From NCBI GenBank assembly GCA_029260855.1, contig JAJDCK010000015.1, positions 1-32,750 on the forward strand: a stretch of 32,750 bases of DNA, written 5' to 3'. A model generated the notes under the pieces. That model was not told the DNA's origin. It was given only the letters and a program-made list of their open reading frames with translations, and made no database searches. Shown here in pieces: positions 1 through 8,739 of this stretch. The stretch's first letter is position 1. Each line of letters starts with the position of its first letter. A program made the position numbers and the translations under genes. The stretch is from Candidatus Saccharimonadota bacterium. Lineage in GTDB: Bacteria; Patescibacteriota; Saccharimonadia; Saccharimonadales; OFTM59.

Positions 1-1646
1 AGGTTACCAGACGAGGTACCTCTGATTGAGGGTTGACTAGGGCTATTGATGTTTCCTGAATACAAGTCAAGATAACTCCCCACACTCAATTGTTGCCTTG
101 GCGCGGTCGCCCCAATCCCGACACTACCTGCAGAATCTACTACGGTTATAGCTGTGCCCAGATTATTTTGGAATTGCAGCAAATCACCTGTCTGGGAAGT
201 AGCTCCCCTGATTATTACTCCTGCTAGACCAGCAGCATTTGGTTCGATGAATACACTTGCGGTGCTTCCTCCTTTGATGCTCAATCCATAGAAGCTATTG
301 GGTGTCGCAGCCCCAACAGCTGTCACGCCACTAGGAGTAAGTCTTACATGGGGAGCTCCCAGCTCAAGCCAGAGCGCATTGGTAGAATTATGGGCAACTT
401 GGGTTCCTGAAAAATACAAACCACTTGTTGTTGCTTGGATTGCACCATTGACGTCAAGTTTTTTGCCAGGAATTGTTGTCCCAATCCCGATGTTGCCAGA
501 GGCATTGATATATAGGGAGCCTGTTGGTGCTCCTTTCACGATTTCAAAAGGAACAGTTGAGCCCCCTGTTACATCAGATATAAAGAAATTATCATTAGAT
601 CTGTGACCAAGTTTCCAAGACTGATCACCGGTGCTAAAATTAACGACTGATTCCACTCCGCTTGAAGCTGAGCTAGCAAGGGTAAGGACAGGTGAACCTG
701 TTGAACTTATACGTGCTGTATCAATAACATGGAGTTTCGCGCTCGGACTCGTTGTCCCAACCCCCACATTGCCGTCATCTCGGACATACAACAAAGAAAC
801 GTCGGAACTATTTGCGACATTAAGGGAGGAGGTTGCTGATGTCGCCCCAGCGCCCTTCACGACCAGTCGGGCATTACCCGTGCCGTTAATAGCGCCAGCC
901 CGCGTCGTACCTATACCCAGAGTATTATTCGTGTCATCAAAATAAAAGTTAGCATTGTCCTGAGTCAGTAGGCCGCTACTATCAGCAAATGATATGGATC
1001 CTTGGCTAAAGAGCGTGGTGCCAGATTGCAAGAGTACGTTATTAGTGCCCCCAATGTTGGGTAAGATGATGTTGGGGCTATTGGTGACGCTGCTAAAGCT
1101 AAGGTTGCCTGACTGTGTGCCATTAAAGCTAGTTACACCCCCCGCACTGAGCGCATACGGCACTGCGGTCAGTTTGATCCTAGGAGACATCTCCGCATCC
1201 GTAGGAGCACAAGACCCAAATGCGCACGAACCGGTTCCGCGGACTGTCATACCCAGCCAAAGATCCTGATCCCAGTTCAGCGCCGGGAAGCTGGTTAGTG
1301 CGCCAAGCTGTACGCTCATATACCCATTACGCACCGTCACACCCTGGCCTGCATTGTTCAGATACGTTTCTGTCCAGAGCGTACTTCCGCCCGAAGAAAC
1401 ACTGTAGAGATTAAACTGTATGTTGTACGTACCATCAGCTACTAAGCTACCGCTGGCGTTCAATAGACGTGCCTGAAAATTAAGGTTACTGCTTGTCGCA
1501 GCTTCTACGCGCGTAGATGCACCCCTGCGCGCGTATATGAATATAAAACTACTCAACGTAACCAAAACCACAACCAACAGAAATATGCGACACAGCCGTT
1601 GTGCCATATGGTATATCGGGTTTTGTTTTTGTATTTTTTGATTCAT
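1..1646 (-). CDS. Exported fibre-like repeat protein, partial (C-terminus beyond window)
   Basis: The frame is open from an ATG to the window edge, giving about 548 residues; the track omits it because no stop is present. The N-terminus has a short basic segment and one hydrophobic stretch (IFLLVVVLVTLSSFIFIYA), a signal peptide or anchor. Next comes a domain of the type seen at the start of phage-tail/S74-like surface proteins: FQARLLNASG, GTYNIQFNLYS, WTETY, NGYMSVQLGA, then PRIKLTAVPYALSA. The rest is beta repeats with VGVGTTSPSAKLHV and IGIGTTIPGKKLDV, typical of trimeric fibre shafts. It lies downstream of the giant fibre gene on the same strand, with a RAYT unit between. No strong Shine-Dalgarno is visible; an in-frame ATG at MAQRLC is an alternative start. 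The role as surface fibre or adhesin is inferred. Confidence 0.88.
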   Translation of the reverse strand, partial: MNQKIQKQNPIYHMAQRLCRIFLLVVVLVTLSSFIFIYARRGASTRVEAATSSNLNFQARLLNASGSLVADGTYNIQFNLYSVSSGGSTLWTETYLNNAGQGVTVRNGYMSVQLGALTSFPALNWDQDLWLGMTVRGTGSCAFGSCAPTDAEMSPRIKLTAVPYALSAGGVTSFNGTQSGNLSFSSVTNSPNIILPNIGGTNNVLLQSGTTLFSQGSISFADSSGLLTQDNANFYFDDTNNTLGIGTTRAGAINGTGNARLVVKGAGATSATSSLNVANSSDVSLLYVRDDGNVGVGTTSPSAKLHVIDTARISSTGSPVLTLASSASSGVESVVNFSTGDQSWKLGHRSNDNFFISDVTGGSTVPFEIVKGAPTGSLYINASGNIGIGTTIPGKKLDVNGAIQATTSGLYFSGTQVAHNSTNALWLELGAPHVRLTPSGVTAVGAATPNSFYGLSIKGGSTASVFIEPNAAGLAGVIIRGATSQTGDLLQFQNNLGTAITVVDSAGSVGIGATAPRQQLSVGSYLDLYSGNINSPSQPSIRGTSSGN

Positions 1647-2079
1647 GACAGTTTTCAGGACTTGTGCTTAGTGAAAAGCAAGCAATCGCACACGGCCGAT
1701 CTACCGTGAACAATGCTCCCCTTGCTCAGCTTCTGCGGTTTATGTCTTGTGCTTTTGTTTTGTTTTGACTAAACCTGTTATACAGTTTGCACCTTAAGGT
1801 GTTGTACCTCAATAGATTATTGAACTATTTTTTAACTGCTTTTTCTTTGTTTAAAATCGCAAAAAGGCAACAAAAAAATCATGCAAGCGTAGTATATATG
1901 ATAACAGATTTAAGGCTAACACCTCTTAGGTCTGGTTTTGTGTTATGTCAGGGGCATAAAATGTACAAGTAATCGTAGTATATTTAGCTACAAAACAAGC
2001 TGAACTATATTTTTATAGAATACTTATCCACAAGCCCTTCATCCCCAAAATCAATTAACGGTAAAAACCTCTTGCATAA
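1647..2079. other. Intergenic region without a recognisable gene
   Basis: This A+T-rich stretch lies between the partial fibre gene and the RAYT unit. It contains a small perfect palindrome (CACCTTAAGGTG) and one perfect consensus DnaA box (TTATCCACA at 2024-2032). No cluster of boxes or AT-rich 13-mers supports an origin. The only ORF in the track here starts at TTG and looks like chance. I see no tRNA or known RNA. Confidence 0.6.
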
Positions 2080-2101
2080 TGTCAAGGACGGACCCTGACA
2101 T
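2080..2101 (+). repeat. Left REP-like arm (22-bp perfect inverted repeat)
   Basis: TGTCAAGGACGGACCCTGAC (plus AT) is the exact reverse complement of the right arm. It folds on itself as TGTCA-a-GG, loop ACGGA, CC-c-TGACA: a 7-bp stem with one A·C mismatch, as in REP elements recognised by RAYT proteins. It abuts the transposase stop codon. Confidence 0.85.
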
Positions 2102-2102
2102 T

Positions 2103-2732
2103 TCAATCAAGACCATATTGTTCTTCTGTGGTTTGCATATCTGACAAGTCGTTAACAAAACGATGGTATTCTGCCTTGCTAGAAAATTGATTTTCTAAAA
2201 ATTGTGGAGCCAACCATTTAGGGTATAGTGGTGCAAAGTAATACTGAAGGCTTGAGTAGCGATATGTATAAACATCAAGCCCGAGATCCATAGGGTTACA
2301 GTGAATATAGCGTGACAAATGGGTGCTATATGTATCCGAATCTACCAGTATCGCCTTGAATCGTCCCTGGAATACTGGTCCAACACGATCATACTTGCGG
2401 TTAAAATACATTCCATAACTGGTGCAAAGTGTTCTCATGAATTCGGTAATCGCAGTTTGGTCCGTTTGCCAGAGCATCAGATGAAAATGGTTTGGCATTA
2501 AACAAAACGCCACTAAGCGAACCCTCCCGGAGTAATTACCGATTCGTATCCGTTGCTTATTGTGTTGTGATTGCGCTGCCTCTCGTTCGGCTAACAACAT
2601 TAACTCCAGCCTTCTCATGAAGGCTGTATAGTCCTGTTCATCCAGGAAAATAGGAGCTTTGCCAACCCCACGATTATAAACATGGTACAAGCCCTCTTCC
2701 TGAAACTGTTTAACAGAATTACGGCTAGGCAT
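2103..2732 (-). CDS. REP-associated tyrosine transposase (IS200-like, Y1 family)
   Basis: This is a single-strand DNA transposase/nuclease of the HUH superfamily, here 209 residues from the internal ATG. It has the opening YHVYNRGVGK, the HUH pair in CLMPNHFHLML, and the segment SYGMYFNRKYDRVGPVFQGR, which carries the probable catalytic Tyr, followed by SRYIHCNP. These are the landmarks of the TnpA_REP branch. I chose the ATG at MPSRNSVKQF because the longer track start (2771) lies within the right repeat arm and related proteins begin this way. The gene is intact, so the enzyme may be active. It cuts and joins REP hairpins in known families; the flanking arms are its likely substrate. No accessory TnpB is present. 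Confidence 0.9.
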   Translation of the reverse strand: MPSRNSVKQFQEEGLYHVYNRGVGKAPIFLDEQDYTAFMRRLELMLLAEREAAQSQHNKQRIRIGNYSGRVRLVAFCLMPNHFHLMLWQTDQTAITEFMRTLCTSYGMYFNRKYDRVGPVFQGRFKAILVDSDTYSTHLSRYIHCNPMDLGLDVYTYRYSSLQYYFAPLYPKWLAPQFLENQFSSKAEYHRFVNDLSDMQTTEEQYGLD

Positions 2733-2745
2733 AAGCTCATTATAC

Positions 2746-2767
2746 ATGTCAGGGTCCGTCCTTGACA
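2746..2767 (-). repeat. Right REP-like arm (22-bp perfect inverted repeat)
   Basis: ATGTCAGGGTCCGTCCTTGA (plus CA) mirrors the left arm exactly. It lies inside the upstream in-frame extension of the transposase ORF, so the track residues LSRTDPDM are repeat sequence and probably not translated. Confidence 0.85.
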
Positions 2768-2781
2768 ACATAGTGGGGTAC

Positions 2782-5700
2782 TTATTGGGTGGGCTCTAGA
2801 GCGATCCAGTCTATTGTGGTGTCTGATGGCTGGGCTGTCTGGAGCTGGATCTTGAAACTGGTTTCAGTCTTTTCTACCACTTTTATGAGCACGAAGCCGT
2901 CTGCACTGGCTGTGAGCTTAGGTATGCGCTGGTAAGCATTCTCAAAGCTGTACATGGCCTCTGTCTGCCCTGCAGGAACAACCAAGGTGCCGCTAGTGTC
3001 TTTACCGACCGTCAAGTGCCCACTTATAGTTATTTTGGCCGTCGTAATACCTTCTACAACTTCTAGAACGCCATTTACGGTGGCACTACCAGTAACATTC
3101 AGACTACTCGTGGTTATGGCACCTGTCACATTTAGGTTCGCTAAGTTAGATTGACCGAGGACATCAAGAGACTGAAAACTGCCCTGCAATATGCCGTTCT
3201 CATCAGCAGGCTCATACCAGCCTGGGTTAACCAACATCATGATTTTGTCCTCGCCAGAACCCGGAACCCAACTTTCCAGTGCTCGACCTATAACCATGCC
3301 TGCGCGGTCAGCTTTCATTGCGCGACCGCTTACATAAGATGTCGTAAGCATATCGCCTGGGTATATTGCTGGGGAGTCTGCGGCTATTTTGACGGGTACA
3401 TGCCCTAGCATTCCCACATTTGCAAAATTAGGGTCATTATGACGATCATCGTCTGGATTATTATTACCGGTACCGCGCTCAGTTATGACACCCACAGTCC
3501 TGGAGTCATAGGGCCTACTGCCACGAACCACCTGGCCTGTGTTGTGTGCCGGGCTTGTCCCGTCGGCCACCACCATAACATCGCCGGCCACGCCCTGCCC
3601 AACTTTATAGAAGTATTCCGAATAGTCTGCTGTATCATTATCGGATTCCCAGCGGAAGGTATCTCCTCCAGAACGTAGCCATATCCGGCCGTCCGTACTG
3701 GACAGCCCAACCCTACCAAAGATAAGCTCACCTTCTTGCGTGGCTGTGGGAGCGGATGTTTCTGTGTTAACCACAAGGCGACCGTCCGCCCTAACCAAAA
3801 ACTTTGAGGAAAAAGATCCACCCACATCACTCAACAGTGCAAGTAAGTAGTTGGTGGGCGTGGTTGTTGTATCCCATACCGCCAGCTTTGCATTCGCTAC
3901 GGTAAACCCATTTATGTTATTTGCACCTATAGACACATTGCCGTTTGCCGCTAATCTCATCCTGGTCCTCAAAGTCCCTCCGGCATCTGCGGTCTGCAGG
4001 AACATAGCGGTTGAGTAATCATTGTTCGTGGAATTTTCCTTATAGCTGTTCAGCTGTGCCGTTGTGCCATATGTGCCAGAAGAGTTTATTTTGGCACGTA
4101 AGTTGATGGCAGCACCAACGCCAGTTGCCATAGTTGTAGGATCAGATATGACTAAGCGGCCCGACGATACCGCCCCTGTCGCCTCACCCACAAAAACCCT
4201 GTTATTGGTTGTGTCTACAGAGAACATTGATACGCTGCTTGCGCTCTGAACATCCAAGGCAGCAGTAGACGTAGACTTAAACAACCCGTTACCCGCAACC
4301 TCAAATTTGGCAGTTGTAGGCACTACGCCAAGTCCTAGGTTACCGGCACTATCCAGCACCGCCCTGTCGGTGTTGTTGGTCATAAATATCAGGCTGTGGT
4401 TACTGGCGGTACCTATCCACCCGCCCGTTAGACTCGAGGCTGTTCCATTAAATATATTGGTAGTGACCGTGCCGTCAAAAGTGTTGAGAGCAACGGTGCT
4501 TGCCGTAGTCTCTATTGAAAGTTTCGCAGCAGGAGTAGCTGTACCTATTCCTACGTTGCCGCCCGAAAACACAGCGGCGTAGTTATTGCTGGAACCTGTT
4601 TGAGCATTAACATATAGCCCGTAAGCATTCTCGCTGCCCGCTAAACCTTGGTTATCAATGCGTATACCGTAATTATTTTGCGTACCAGCTCCAGGTGATC
4701 CATTCAATGGGCGAACAAATATGCCGATTGTTTCCTGGGTCCCGCCTGCTCCTGCCGCATTGACCGTTCCCTGCAAATCAAGACCAATTAGCTGTGTTGC
4801 AGTAGCGCCTACGTTATCGCTAATATTCGTATAGTTCAGGTACTGCAATGCTGCGCCCGTGTTATCTGGCACATCTATTGTCGCCATGAATCGCCCCGTA
4901 CCAGCCACATCCAAAGTCGTCAAAGGCGTACTTGTGCCAATTCCAACACGTGCGTTTAAGAAGTTAATTTCGTCAATCGCTTGATCATCAAACTCTATTC
5001 TACCCGCAGTAGTTAACCCAGAACAGTCGTTGGTCAGCCCAAAACACTGATCGTCAGCCGTCAACCCAGCAAAGGCTGCGCCAGACGTAAAAGAACCGAC
5101 GGCAGTAATTGACCCGCCGCTGTTATTATCTGCGCTGCACGCCCAGACATCTGTGGTCTCGTTCCATTTTAAAATGTCATTATTCGCACAACCCTGTAAG
5201 AGTGTGATGCCACTAGACAAAACCTCGAGACCAGAACCAGACGAAGTGGTTGCTGATAACGCATCTGTTGATGCAGCAGCTTGAACCGTCAAAGCGTTAG
5301 TGCTAATAGTCAGGCCGTTGCCGGTCAGGTCGTTGAAGGACTGGCTGGCCACCACCAGGTTGGTTAGCGTAGCGGTAGTAAAGGTCGGTGTACTGGTAGT
5401 GGTCAGGTGCTGGCCGGTATTAAAGGCCAGCTGAGTGTCGCCAATGGAGTCATTAGCGATGGAGACGGCGCCAGCCGTGACCGTGAAGAAGCTGCTACTG
5501 AAGCTAGCAATACCCTTGGCGCCGGTGGAAGCGTCATCTATGGTGATGGTGTCGGCGGCAGTAACTGAGGCGTTGCTAATAGTGATGGCTGGGCCAGCTT
5601 CGCCGTTTATGGACGTAATGCCCGGGCTACTGCCCAGACCGCCCTCACAGTCGTCCCAAAACAGTGTGCCGGTGCCGTTCTGAGCCTTTAGACACTGGTT

Positions 5701-7671
5701 AGTGACGCCAACGGCAGTTGGCAGGGTCAAGGTGTAAGAGCTACTGACGTTAGGCGTGGTAATGGTGACCGTTTCACTGCCCACGCCGTCGTTGTCGTGG
5801 AGGACGAGGGAGCCGGTGTTGGCAGTACTACCTAAGGTGGCTGTGCCACCTTGAACAATAACGTTAGAAGCGAAGGTCTTGTCGCCACCAAAGCTCTGGG
5901 CCCCGTTAGTGACGACGCCAGCTGTGGTGGCGGAAGCGGCGCCAATGGTCAGACCGATGGTGTCCGGGTTAACAGCCGTTAGGCTCCAGGTGACTGACGG
6001 TACGGTGGCGGAAGCGGCGTTGTTAATAAAGTTAGCGTTAGTGGCCGGGCTGCCGTTAACGTAGACATCGTCACCAGTACCGGAAGCGCCGGCATCAGCC
6101 GCACAAGCCCACTGGCTGCCAGTGGTGTTGTACTTCAGTACCTGGCCGTCAGCACAATCAATCAGGGAGAGGCCGTTACCGTCAACTTCCAAGCCTTTGT
6201 TAGCCTGTACGCTAACCGCTACATTATCCGGATTAACCGTAATACCGTCTCCTGCCCCTATATTAAGAGTCGTACTACCCCCTAAAGAAACACTACCGCC
6301 ATCCACCAGCCCTCCACCGGCAGCGACACTTAGAGAGCTGTTGGTGAGGTCAATGTTGGCAATTGAGCCGTCAACGACTTTTGACGAGTTAACACTGTCA
6401 GCTTCCAGTTCGCTGAGACCGATAGTCTGACCGAGAAGCGAGACATTTGTGCTTAGGCGTAGATCACTAAGTGTACCGCTAGAGACGCTGCTTGCATTTA
6501 ATGCTGTTAAATTCACACCACTTCCACTGAAACTGCTGGCTGTGACGCTGCCGCCGACAGTTATAACTGTTCCCGATTCTGTAATTATAGAGCTAACTAT
6601 GTTTTGCGATGCATCGAACTTCGCTATTGATCCGATGGCCCCCGACCCGGTGATAGAGCTCCCCGCAGCGCCGTCATCATCAGCGCACACCACCTGCCCA
6701 GAGCCATTAGTGGTCAATGTCCCTCCGTTAGCCATCCCCGTACAATTTAGTGACGACAAAATCAAACCATTGAAAGTAGGGCTTGAGCCAGTATTGATAT
6801 CCTGCGGTGTTGCAAGAGTAAACGTATTGCCAGAAGCATTGACGGTAATCTGATTAGGCGTGCCTTGTACGCTAAGCGTAACAACACCACTCGCACCATT
6901 GAGTGTTGTGACGCGAGGGCTGCCCGCTGCCGTATCAGTAATAGTTAAATTACCGTCGCCATCGTCAATTATATTTAAATTAGAGCTTCCGGCTGTTAGG
7001 CTTGCTACGGTTTCATCCCCACTTACTGGTATCAACTGTCTTAACTGATTAAGCTGTACTAGGGTTGCAAATTGGGCTAGATCGCTTTGCGAAGCAAAGT
7101 TACAGTTATTGCTATCTAGGCAGAATGCGCCGGAAGCATTGGGTAGCTTATAGTTCTGACTGGCCACCAGTTCACTAGATTCAATCGTAGCCATGAATGC
7201 ATTTTTTGATAGCTTCAAAATCCCCCGAGATATAATGTCGCCGTTGATCAACAGAGAGTGTTTTTGTGCACCGACAAGCTCAGGAGCTTGCGATACGCTG
7301 TCAATTTGACTTAACTCAACCTCTTGAACAGGGACAGAATTATTAACAGCTGGGCTGGGAGCATCTTTTTTCTGCCGATTAAGTACCGTTATGGAAACAC
7401 CGGACAGAAGAACTACAATAAGTGCAATAACCGCTGAAACGAGTATGGCCTTATGCCGGGAGAACTTAAAAGCATGTGGAGGACTTAGAGCCTCGCTGGA
7501 TTTCTGGCTGTTAGTGTCAAACCCCGGCTCATGGACCTCTAGGTTTTCTGCAACATAATTTGATGGAGCTGAGGCATAACTAGCTACAGGTACAGCATTG
7601 GCAGTACTTTCTAGGCTATCAGATTGATAAGTCTGTAGCGAGTCAGTCGATTGATACCGACTATCTTCCAT
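2782..7671 (-). CDS. Giant membrane-anchored fibre/adhesin-like protein
   Basis: This 1629-residue protein is probably a cell-surface fibre. It has a polar N-terminal tail of about 73 residues without a signal peptide, one transmembrane helix (about 74-97, AILVSAVIALIVVLLSGVSI), then about 1500 residues rich in Ser, Thr, Gly, Asn and Val. The shaft carries repeats such as VGIGTSTPLTTLDVAG and VGIGTATPAAKLSI, as in S74-type fibres. Several modules carry paired cysteines (WACAAD, WACSAD, QCLKAQ...WDDC). Near residues 1340-1480 is a domain running GDVMVVADG ... VGVI ... VPVKI ... GDMLTTS ... AMKAD ... VIGRALE, which also occurs in the 277-aa neighbour. Repeated hydrophobic motifs and a short beta domain end the protein; I see no S74 intramolecular chaperone. 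TATAAA lies 5 nt before the ATG. A role in attachment to a host cell is inferred from lineage lifestyle. Confidence 0.9.
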   Translation of the reverse strand: MEDSRYQSTDSLQTYQSDSLESTANAVPVASYASAPSNYVAENLEVHEPGFDTNSQKSSEALSPPHAFKFSRHKAILVSAVIALIVVLLSGVSITVLNRQKKDAPSPAVNNSVPVQEVELSQIDSVSQAPELVGAQKHSLLINGDIISRGILKLSKNAFMATIESSELVASQNYKLPNASGAFCLDSNNCNFASQSDLAQFATLVQLNQLRQLIPVSGDETVASLTAGSSNLNIIDDGDGNLTITDTAAGSPRVTTLNGASGVVTLSVQGTPNQITVNASGNTFTLATPQDINTGSSPTFNGLILSSLNCTGMANGGTLTTNGSGQVVCADDDGAAGSSITGSGAIGSIAKFDASQNIVSSIITESGTVITVGGSVTASSFSGSGVNLTALNASSVSSGTLSDLRLSTNVSLLGQTIGLSELEADSVNSSKVVDGSIANIDLTNSSLSVAAGGGLVDGGSVSLGGSTTLNIGAGDGITVNPDNVAVSVQANKGLEVDGNGLSLIDCADGQVLKYNTTGSQWACAADAGASGTGDDVYVNGSPATNANFINNAASATVPSVTWSLTAVNPDTIGLTIGAASATTAGVVTNGAQSFGGDKTFASNVIVQGGTATLGSTANTGSLVLHDNDGVGSETVTITTPNVSSSYTLTLPTAVGVTNQCLKAQNGTGTLFWDDCEGGLGSSPGITSINGEAGPAITISNASVTAADTITIDDASTGAKGIASFSSSFFTVTAGAVSIANDSIGDTQLAFNTGQHLTTTSTPTFTTATLTNLVVASQSFNDLTGNGLTISTNALTVQAAASTDALSATTSSGSGLEVLSSGITLLQGCANNDILKWNETTDVWACSADNNSGGSITAVGSFTSGAAFAGLTADDQCFGLTNDCSGLTTAGRIEFDDQAIDEINFLNARVGIGTSTPLTTLDVAGTGRFMATIDVPDNTGAALQYLNYTNISDNVGATATQLIGLDLQGTVNAAGAGGTQETIGIFVRPLNGSPGAGTQNNYGIRIDNQGLAGSENAYGLYVNAQTGSSNNYAAVFSGGNVGIGTATPAAKLSIETTASTVALNTFDGTVTTNIFNGTASSLTGGWIGTASNHSLIFMTNNTDRAVLDSAGNLGLGVVPTTAKFEVAGNGLFKSTSTAALDVQSASSVSMFSVDTTNNRVFVGEATGAVSSGRLVISDPTTMATGVGAAINLRAKINSSGTYGTTAQLNSYKENSTNNDYSTAMFLQTADAGGTLRTRMRLAANGNVSIGANNINGFTVANAKLAVWDTTTTPTNYLLALLSDVGGSFSSKFLVRADGRLVVNTETSAPTATQEGELIFGRVGLSSTDGRIWLRSGGDTFRWESDNDTADYSEYFYKVGQGVAGDVMVVADGTSPAHNTGQVVRGSRPYDSRTVGVITERGTGNNNPDDDRHNDPNFANVGMLGHVPVKIAADSPAIYPGDMLTTSYVSGRAMKADRAGMVIGRALESWVPGSGEDKIMMLVNPGWYEPADENGILQGSFQSLDVLGQSNLANLNVTGAITTSSLNVTGSATVNGVLEVVEGITTAKITISGHLTVGKDTSGTLVVPAGQTEAMYSFENAYQRIPKLTASADGFVLIKVVEKTETSFKIQLQTAQPSDTTIDWIALEPTQ

Positions 7672-7813
7672 AAGTTTTTATATTGGTTTGTTTTTTATTT
7701 GGGTGCACTTTTGAATAAAGTGTTTATGCAACTTTGGCTGCATAGTCCAACTGTTGTTTGGCTAGACTATCCCACAACAACTATAAACAGAAGCTATAAG
7801 GTGCGCAAGTATT
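7672..7813. other. Short spacer upstream of the giant fibre gene
   Basis: This 142-bp A/T-rich gap separates the 277-aa membrane protein from the fibre gene. TATAAA sits just before the fibre ATG and may be its -10 box; no good -35 and no terminator hairpin were seen. Confidence 0.4.
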
Positions 7814-8647
7814 TTATACCCAGAGCACTGCATATATCGCCGCCACACCCAAGGCAAGTACTGCCATTGCGATAAATAAAACCCTGATCAGTTCGCGCCT
7901 TATTATGTTTTTAGCTAAGGGGTTGCGCCCCAGTGAGCTGATTGCGCTGGAAATAGCACCGTATAAAATCGTACCCTCGGCAACAAGCACGATGAAGAAA
8001 ATAATTAGCGCAATTATCATTTGTATTTCTCCAACATCTTTACCTATCAGTGCGCGTCCAATATCGGTCAGCATAGACTTTTCCTTCAATGAATCCAGGT
8101 TAGCGTAAGCCTTTCGGTCTAGATTGACGCGTAGCCTTTGAATGAGAACATTTTTAGTACCTGCTCCATCTTGAATTATGTAGGTTTCCGATTTATCAGA
8201 TGCAAAATCTTCAAGAGCAATAGCTACTATAGGTTGCGAAGAAGAAGCTTTTGCCAGTATGCCTTTTATGGGCGATAAGGTTAACAGGTCACCGTACCTG
8301 ATCTCGCCATTAAGGTTAACCACAAATGCACCCACCTCTCCGTCGCTTTCTACATAAGATGCTTGCTCACCAGATGATATCGTAACCAAGCTTTCATCAA
8401 TTGTTGTAGCTACACCTATAACGCGTTCTATTTGATCCACAGAGGCCGCTTCTACTTTAGGGTCCTCTGGAGTACTGCTCTGGCTAAGTGCTACCACCAT
8501 GCCAGGCTTAAGTCGCGTATCGTCTGTACCATAGCCCCGTGTTATTGCAGCTAGTGTAGGTACGCTGCAAAAAATAAATATTATCCCCGCGAGCAAGCCG
8601 GTAACTATGGAGAATTTATCGTCTAGATATTTATATAATTTGAGCAT
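7814..8647 (-). CDS. Membrane protein: fibre-type beta domain plus c-subunit-like transmembrane hairpin
   Basis: The product has 277 residues. An N-terminal hydrophobic segment (IVTGLLAGIIFIFCSVPTLAA) looks like a signal peptide or anchor. The external part (about 45-170) has the order GMVVALS ... RVIGVATT ... VGAFVVNLNGEI ... GDLLTLS ... ILAKA ... IVAIALEDF. This matches, element by element, the C-terminal region of the giant fibre protein encoded next. The C-terminus holds two helices, IIALIIFFIVLVAEGTILYG and LFIAMAVLALGVAAIYAVLW, joined by SSLGRNPLAKNIIRR. That loop resembles the polar loop of F-type ATP synthase subunit c, but the second helix lacks the ion-binding carboxylate. It is therefore not a working AtpE. 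It may be a membrane partner or base for the fibre; the function is unknown. Confidence 0.85.
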   Translation of the reverse strand: MLKLYKYLDDKFSIVTGLLAGIIFIFCSVPTLAAITRGYGTDDTRLKPGMVVALSQSSTPEDPKVEAASVDQIERVIGVATTIDESLVTISSGEQASYVESDGEVGAFVVNLNGEIRYGDLLTLSPIKGILAKASSSQPIVAIALEDFASDKSETYIIQDGAGTKNVLIQRLRVNLDRKAYANLDSLKEKSMLTDIGRALIGKDVGEIQMIIALIIFFIVLVAEGTILYGAISSAISSLGRNPLAKNIIRRELIRVLFIAMAVLALGVAAIYAVLWV

Positions 8648-8739
8648 GACTTGACTTCTAGTCTAGTATGCATTGCTAACAACATATTCACAATAGACAT
8701 GAGTATCGTGTGATAGATGCAGGTTGACAGTTATTGATA

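Larger units (their letters stand above)
2080..2767 (-). mobile_element. RAYT (REP-associated tyrosine transposase) unit bounded by inverted REP-like hairpins
   Basis: A single Y1 transposase gene is enclosed by two 22-bp sequences that are exact reverse complements. Each arm is itself an imperfect hairpin. This arrangement, two inverted REP hairpins around a tnpA_REP gene, is that of a RAYT/REPIN unit. It sits 14 bp past the stop of the giant fibre gene. No target-site duplication is obvious. Confidence 0.8.

Noticed and set aside
1787-1972. 61-aa plus-strand ORF
   Set aside because: It starts at TTG, has no ribosome site, and its composition is not protein-like. It overlaps nothing conserved.
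2024-2032. Perfect DnaA box TTATCCACA suggesting an origin
   Set aside because: Only one box is present, with no cluster, no dnaA or dnaN gene nearby and no AT-rich 13-mer array. One match is expected by chance on this scale.
2733-2771. Longer N-terminus of the RAYT (MLSRTDPDMYNEL)
   Set aside because: These codons are the right inverted-repeat arm. The family-like start is MPSRNSVKQF.
3483-3830. 115-aa ORF and other ORFs inside the giant fibre gene
   Set aside because: They are other-frame shadows of a long, clearly coding frame with repeat structure.
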